This document shows positions 5,532-8,922 of a stretch of 8,922 nucleotides of DNA, piece by piece (positions within the stretch are counted from its first letter, which is position 1; every line of letters begins with the position of its first letter). The position numbers were made by a program, and so were the translations under genes. The notes below the pieces were generated by a model. It worked only from the letters and a program-made list of their open reading frames with translations. It searched no databases and was not told the origin of the DNA. Source of the DNA: Planctomycetales bacterium. GTDB taxonomy: Bacteria > Planctomycetota > Planctomycetia > Isosphaerales > Isosphaeraceae. Location: positions 1 to 8,922 of the forward strand of contig DAHZZC010000209.1 in assembly GCA_027435495.1 (NCBI GenBank). Direction: 5' to 3'.

Positions 5532-5554
5532 CAATACGAACCGGCGGGGTTTTT
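5516..5554 (+). terminator. Strong GNRA-capped intrinsic terminator
   Basis: CCCCGTCGGTTTGTA (5516-5530) pairs along its full length with TACGAACCGGCGGGG (5535-5549): 15 pairs, including two G-U wobbles, closed by a GCAA tetraloop and followed at once by TTTTT (5550-5554). This is a classic rho-independent terminator on the plus strand. It ends only 13 bases before the GTG of the next gene, and the alternative TTG start (5553) lies inside its T-run, so any mRNA for that gene must read through it. Its 3' arm also covers the G-rich sequence nearest the start. Confidence 0.85.
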
Positions 5555-5567
5555 GAGTTCTCCATTC

Positions 5568-6338
5568 GTGAGCGAATCACGCTGGCAGGGTGACGGACCG
5601 GATTTCACCATCGAGTGCGCCGGACATCGGTGGACGCTCAGAGTCCAGTCTGCTGACCCCGGGCTGGTCTGTCAGGAGGGGCCATCGGTTGGCCACTTCC
5701 TGACGCTTCATGGCCTCACGACGGCGGATCACCGGGGAGAACGGGATTGGCCGTTTGGCGAGGCGTCCTCGCTGCTTGGCTGCGAGAGGGTACGTCATCG
5801 GGTCCAGGCGACGTATGTTTTGCAGAGTTGGCCCGAATTATATATACGCGCTTCATGGGCCCCGACCCCTGACGACCATGGATTCGACCTGGAGATCCAG
5901 GTCTCGAATTTGTCTCGTGGAGTCCAGCGGGGTCTCGAAATGACGGTCGGGAGCTTCTGGATTGAGCGAGCTCATTCTTGGCTGCCCTCCTCGACGACCG
6001 AAACGCCTTTCGCTCCGGTCTTGCAACCGTTATCGGCCCGGTCTTACCCGCCGCATCTTTGTCCCGATCCACTTGGCTTGCCTGGTCGGTATTATGCGGA
6101 GATGGTACGCCCAGGCGACTGTGTTCGGAGGCAGCTTGACGCCCCGGTTGGCTCGCCATCGGCGCCTCGGGGGACATCGATCCGGCATGTCTTTTTCGGT
6201 TGCGACCTGGAGAAGGGCGTGGTGCTCCGCGGTCGGATTCGAGGCCGCTGGATCGATTCGCCGATCGGTCCGCCTGACGACGAGCTCCGGCGCTCCTACG
6301 AGAGCTTCCTGAGCGAGCCGCCTCCGCTCGGGCCTTGA
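5568..6338 (+). CDS. Conserved-looking protein of unknown function, beta-rich
   Basis: The product is 256 residues from GTG 5568. An in-frame TTG at 5553 would add five residues but lies in the terminator's T-run; I prefer GTG with a weak TTGAG about 10 bases upstream. I do not recognise the family. No signal peptide or membrane segment is visible. The sequence alternates polar and hydrophobic residues (for example FTIECAGHRWTLRVQ near the start and GFDLEIQVSNLSRG at ~105-118) with many Trp/Tyr/Phe, which suggests a beta-sandwich, perhaps carbohydrate-related given the convergent neighbour. Composition and codon use look like those of a real gene, with no frameshift. A Pro-rich middle (~150-175) separates two halves, the second containing IRHVFFGCDLEKGVVLRGRIR. 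Its expression appears to be controlled by the leader and terminator immediately upstream. Its TGA is one base from the stop of the glycosidase gene on the other strand. Confidence 0.7.
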   Translation: MSESRWQGDGPDFTIECAGHRWTLRVQSADPGLVCQEGPSVGHFLTLHGLTTADHRGERDWPFGEASSLLGCERVRHRVQATYVLQSWPELYIRASWAPTPDDHGFDLEIQVSNLSRGVQRGLEMTVGSFWIERAHSWLPSSTTETPFAPVLQPLSARSYPPHLCPDPLGLPGRYYAEMVRPGDCVRRQLDAPVGSPSAPRGTSIRHVFFGCDLEKGVVLRGRIRGRWIDSPIGPPDDELRRSYESFLSEPPPLGP

Positions 6339-6339
6339 A

Positions 6340-8922
6340 TCAGCCCCAGGTCCATCTCCATTCGATCGAGCCCGAGGGAAGGTTGACGGACCATCGGACC
6401 CTTCCGGTCCGCTCGTCGAACATGGGCTCCGACATCGGCGCGGACGACTGCCAGGGGCCGAGTTCCTTGAGGTCGGGGCAGGTCAGGTTGACTTCCAGGT
6501 CGACGGGGTGATTCAGCTCGGCCTTCAGTTCCAGGTGGTGAACCCTCCCTCCGATGGGTCGCTGGAGGAGGTACGAGACACGTCCGCAAGGAAACGCCTG
6601 CTTCATTCCGGTCTGTGGCCAGGGGCCCGGCAGAACGGGGCGTAGGGAGAGCCTTCGCGAGGGAGCATCGTAGTCCAACCCTGCGAGATCGAGCATCGTT
6701 TCCACGAGCATCGCGTGCAGCCGCCAGGCCGATCCCCCTGATCCGATCATTCGCCCGCTCGCATCCGCTCCCTTCGGCGCCGATCGGAGGACCAGGCCGA
6801 GATGAGAGAGCCGGCCGAGGATCGCCTCGAACATCCCAATAGCGCGGGTCCAGTGCCGGCCCTGACCGGTCTCGCGGCCCAGCTCGATCAGGAATCGAAT
6901 CATCCAGAGGGTTGCGATGCTGGAGACCTCGAACGAATCGCTGGACGTCCCGACCTGGTCGGGCTCGTAATCCGCCCGGGCGAGCATCTGAGAATCCCCC
7001 TTGAGCGCAGCGTTGCACCTCAGAATCGACTCGGCGAGCCGGACCAATCTGGGATCGGAGGCGGGTAGTAGCCCAAACGGAACAGCGAGCCCCAGCATGA
7101 AGATCTCGAGCCGCTCGGATCGGTCGATGAGATGGGCGGGGTCGTCGGACCAGAGTCCACGCAGTTGGGAGACACGACGCGCCTGGTAAAACCGTCCCGA
7201 TTCAGGATCGTCGCCGCGGGGGTCGCCGGGCCGAACCGTCGCCAGCTCCTGGAGGATGCCCTGCTCCCAGATCCGGTCGGCGCATTCGGTCCATCGCCGG
7301 GCGGATTCTTCCATTCCCATTTCGGTTGCGAGCCTTGCCGCCGCCCGAAGGCCGGCCACCGCCGTCACATTCGAGTAGAGAAAGGCCCCGAAGATCTGGT
7401 CGCCGACTCCGGCTGAACTCAGGAGGTTCAGGTCGTCGAGCATCCGGAGCCCAGGATGGCCACTGGGGGCGCCACAGCAGACGTTCGCGGCCTGCTCCAC
7501 CATCGACCAGACGGAGGCCACCAGTTCGCGGTCGCCGGTCCGTCGGTAGTGACGCTCGAGCCCCCAGGGGATCATCGCGGACTGGTCGACGGCGGGCGTC
7601 TCCCATTCGGGGACACCGTCGATCGCATATTTCTGGAACCAGTAGAGAAACGGACGATGGCGATGCCGGACCCGGTTGAGCCAGAGATAGACGGCGCGGT
7701 CCAGATCGGGATGACCGAGCCTGGCGAAGGCCCCGCCGACCCAGATGGCTTCGCGGGGCCAGCAATAAGCGCTCAGTCCTCGGTCGAAACCCGAGGCGAT
7801 GGCACCCCAGTCGGCGTCGGCGTGCAGGGCCATCGCCAGTGCGGAACGGCGGAGGCTCACCGCGAACGAGGGCCTGGGGAAGTCGAAATCGGGGATAGGC
7901 TCGATGAAGTCGTCCCACTGGCGGGCCGATTCCTGCTCAACCTCATCGAGGTCGGCCGATCGGAACCAGTTCAGCGCGGGGCGGAGCCAGTGCTCAAAGG
8001 TCCCTCGATCGCCGCTCCAGCCGGTGAATGCCCCGCTGACGAGGAGGTTGACCGTCACGGTCTGTCCGGCTGGCAGTTCGAGCGACTGAAACAGAACGGC
8101 CTCGTTGGGCCCGGTCGGCTCGCACTCGACCCGGCCTCGGCCGTCAAGTGCGAGGGCAAACTCAACCGTGGCATCGCGAGCGAGCTTACGGTTGGAATGG
8201 CCGTGTCCCCGGTTGATCGCCAGCAAGACCTCGTCGATCTCGTGCCAGCTCAGTCCAAGGTCGCCAACACCGCCGTTGACCTCGGCCAGAACATAGACGC
8301 CGAACGTTGCGAATCGCGGCTCGTTCCCCTCGTTCGTGATGAAGAACCGTTTGAGATATTGACCCGGCGAACGCTCCTGCCCGGCGTTGAGCGGCAGACA
8401 GCCTCCCATCGCCACGAAATCCGCCTGGAGTACCTGAATCGGCCCGTGTCGCCATCTGAGCTTTGTTGTCAGCAGATTGGTCGCACCCTGATACTGCTGA
8501 AACGCCTCCCAGGCTGAGCGTTCCGTGAACCAGTCGAGCCGTTCACCGATCGCCAGTCCGCCGATAATCGCCCGGAAGTGCGAACGGCTCTGTGGATTGT
8601 CCCCCTCCCGCGGCCGGACGTTCGAGTGCAGTCCAACCGTGGGAAAGTAGATGTCGTAGGTGGAGCCTCGGCCATCAACCCGGGCAGTCATGTGCCGGTT
8701 CCCGACCAGCCCCTCGGCCTCGGGCATCGCGAACGGAGAACCCTCGTTTCGGTCCGGCAGGTTCGATCGGACAATGGTGTCCTGGTAGGCGCTCTCGCCG
8801 CGCTCCGCTTCCTCGCGTTCGACAATCGCTCGATAATGAAGGCGGGTGCCGACTGCCTGCGGAGGAACCGGGGCATACCAGAAGCTGTTGCCGGCCTTGT
8901 TCTCAATCCAGTAGGCCGGCAA
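6340..8922 (-). CDS. Glucoamylase-like (GH15-type) alpha/alpha-barrel glycosidase, N-terminally partial
   Basis: The frame covers 860 residues and is open to the window edge. The first in-window codon, TTG, is probably internal (LPAYWIENKAGNSFWY), so the true start lies beyond 8922. Residues ~1-330 are a beta-rich N-terminal domain with NRHMTARVDGRGST (75-88), like the GNGRxxALVDxxGS start of GH15 enzymes. Residues ~345-745 look like an (alpha/alpha)6 barrel: RGLSAYCWPREAIWV (381-395), VPEWETPAVDQSAMIPWGL (437-455), a helix pair HYRRTGDRELVASVW, and SFEVSSIATLW (663-673), a candidate for the region of the second catalytic Glu. The usual DLWEE general-acid motif appears to be replaced by LDDLNLLSS (495-503). 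A beta-rich C-terminal domain (~755-860) ends in the Trp-rich SIEWRWTWG. GH15 enzymes release glucose from the ends of alpha-glucans. Here substrate and activity are uncertain. Location is unknown because the N-terminus is missing. Confidence 0.75.
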   Translation of the reverse strand: MPAYWIENKAGNSFWYAPVPPQAVGTRLHYRAIVEREEAERGESAYQDTIVRSNLPDRNEGSPFAMPEAEGLVGNRHMTARVDGRGSTYDIYFPTVGLHSNVRPREGDNPQSRSHFRAIIGGLAIGERLDWFTERSAWEAFQQYQGATNLLTTKLRWRHGPIQVLQADFVAMGGCLPLNAGQERSPGQYLKRFFITNEGNEPRFATFGVYVLAEVNGGVGDLGLSWHEIDEVLLAINRGHGHSNRKLARDATVEFALALDGRGRVECEPTGPNEAVLFQSLELPAGQTVTVNLLVSGAFTGWSGDRGTFEHWLRPALNWFRSADLDEVEQESARQWDDFIEPIPDFDFPRPSFAVSLRRSALAMALHADADWGAIASGFDRGLSAYCWPREAIWVGGAFARLGHPDLDRAVYLWLNRVRHRHRPFLYWFQKYAIDGVPEWETPAVDQSAMIPWGLERHYRRTGDRELVASVWSMVEQAANVCCGAPSGHPGLRMLDDLNLLSSAGVGDQIFGAFLYSNVTAVAGLRAAARLATEMGMEESARRWTECADRIWEQGILQELATVRPGDPRGDDPESGRFYQARRVSQLRGLWSDDPAHLIDRSERLEIFMLGLAVPFGLLPASDPRLVRLAESILRCNAALKGDSQMLARADYEPDQVGTSSDSFEVSSIATLWMIRFLIELGRETGQGRHWTRAIGMFEAILGRLSHLGLVLRSAPKGADASGRMIGSGGSAWRLHAMLVETMLDLAGLDYDAPSRRLSLRPVLPGPWPQTGMKQAFPCGRVSYLLQRPIGGRVHHLELKAELNHPVDLEVNLTCPDLKELGPWQSSAPMSEPMFDERTGRVRWSVNLPSGSIEWRWTWG

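Larger units (their letters stand above)
5426..5554 (+). ncRNA. Structured leader RNA (attenuator) or terminated small RNA
   Basis: A ~130-nucleotide transcript is predicted between the promoter at 5392-5419 and the terminator at 5516-5554. Visible structure in order: GGGAG (5432-5436) can pair with CTCCC (5461-5465); CGAGGC (5472-5477) pairs with GCCTCG (5482-5487) around ATTG; then comes the 15-bp terminator stem. The word TTGGCCTC occurs twice (5479-5486, 5495-5502), so GAGGC at 5473-5477 could pair with either, and GGCCG at 5469-5473 could pair with CGGCC at 5513-5517 in the base of the terminator's 5' arm. These alternatives are what an attenuator would need, but I cannot fold or compare the RNA. 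It resembles no riboswitch class I recognise. A free-standing sRNA is an equally valid reading. Confidence 0.5.

Noticed and set aside
5426..5554. Known structured RNA (6S, SRP RNA or tRNA)
   Set aside because: It lacks the conserved motifs and overall secondary structure of these RNAs; only the promoter, hairpins and terminator are supported.
7456..8517. A 353-codon plus-strand open frame
   Set aside because: It is antisense to the GH15-like gene, whose sequence shows clear domain motifs throughout.

Overview
The window looks like chromosomal DNA from a planctomycete, most likely of the Isosphaeraceae/Gemmatales type. The grounds are high G+C, an N-terminal LERRELLT secretion-type motif, a PEP-CTERM sorting signal, an outsized Pro/Ala-rich lipoprotein, and strongly coding-biased antisense frames. 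This placement is inference from protein features; no 16S rRNA or other marker gene is present.

Layout. (1) 1-391 (+): the C-terminal end of a secreted repeat protein with a PEP-CTERM anchor. (2) 653-1234 (-): a short secreted RTX-like nonapeptide-repeat protein that converges on it; the 261 bases between them hold no gene or clear terminator. (3) 1235-2899: about 1.7 kb of repeat-rich, largely non-coding DNA. It holds a 16-bp tandem repeat, a cluster of four REP-like hairpin elements, a truncated short-chain dehydrogenase (SDR) remnant on the minus strand, a second repeat family that abuts the truncation point, and about 750 bp without a gene. (4) 2900-5329 (+): an 809-aa lipoprotein with a ~470-residue disordered linker and a C-terminal SurA/PpiC-type peptidyl-prolyl isomerase module. 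(5) 5330-5567: a compact regulatory stretch with a sigma-70-like promoter, a structured leader and a very strong GNRA-capped intrinsic terminator directly against the start of the next gene. (6) 5568-6338 (+): a protein of unknown function. (7) 6340-8922 (-): a glucoamylase-like (GH15-type) glycosidase, N-terminally cut by the window edge, whose stop lies one base from the stop of gene 6.

Functionally this is mostly envelope and surface biology: an anchored repeat protein, an RTX-like protein, a membrane-tethered foldase that could serve exported proteins, and a carbohydrate-active protein. I see no defence system, CRISPR array, tRNA, rRNA or intact transposase. The two observations most worth following are the promoter-leader-terminator arrangement ahead of the unknown gene at 5568, which looks like an attenuator or an sRNA gene, and the REP-like cluster, in which one copy carries a compensatory base change in both hairpin arms.
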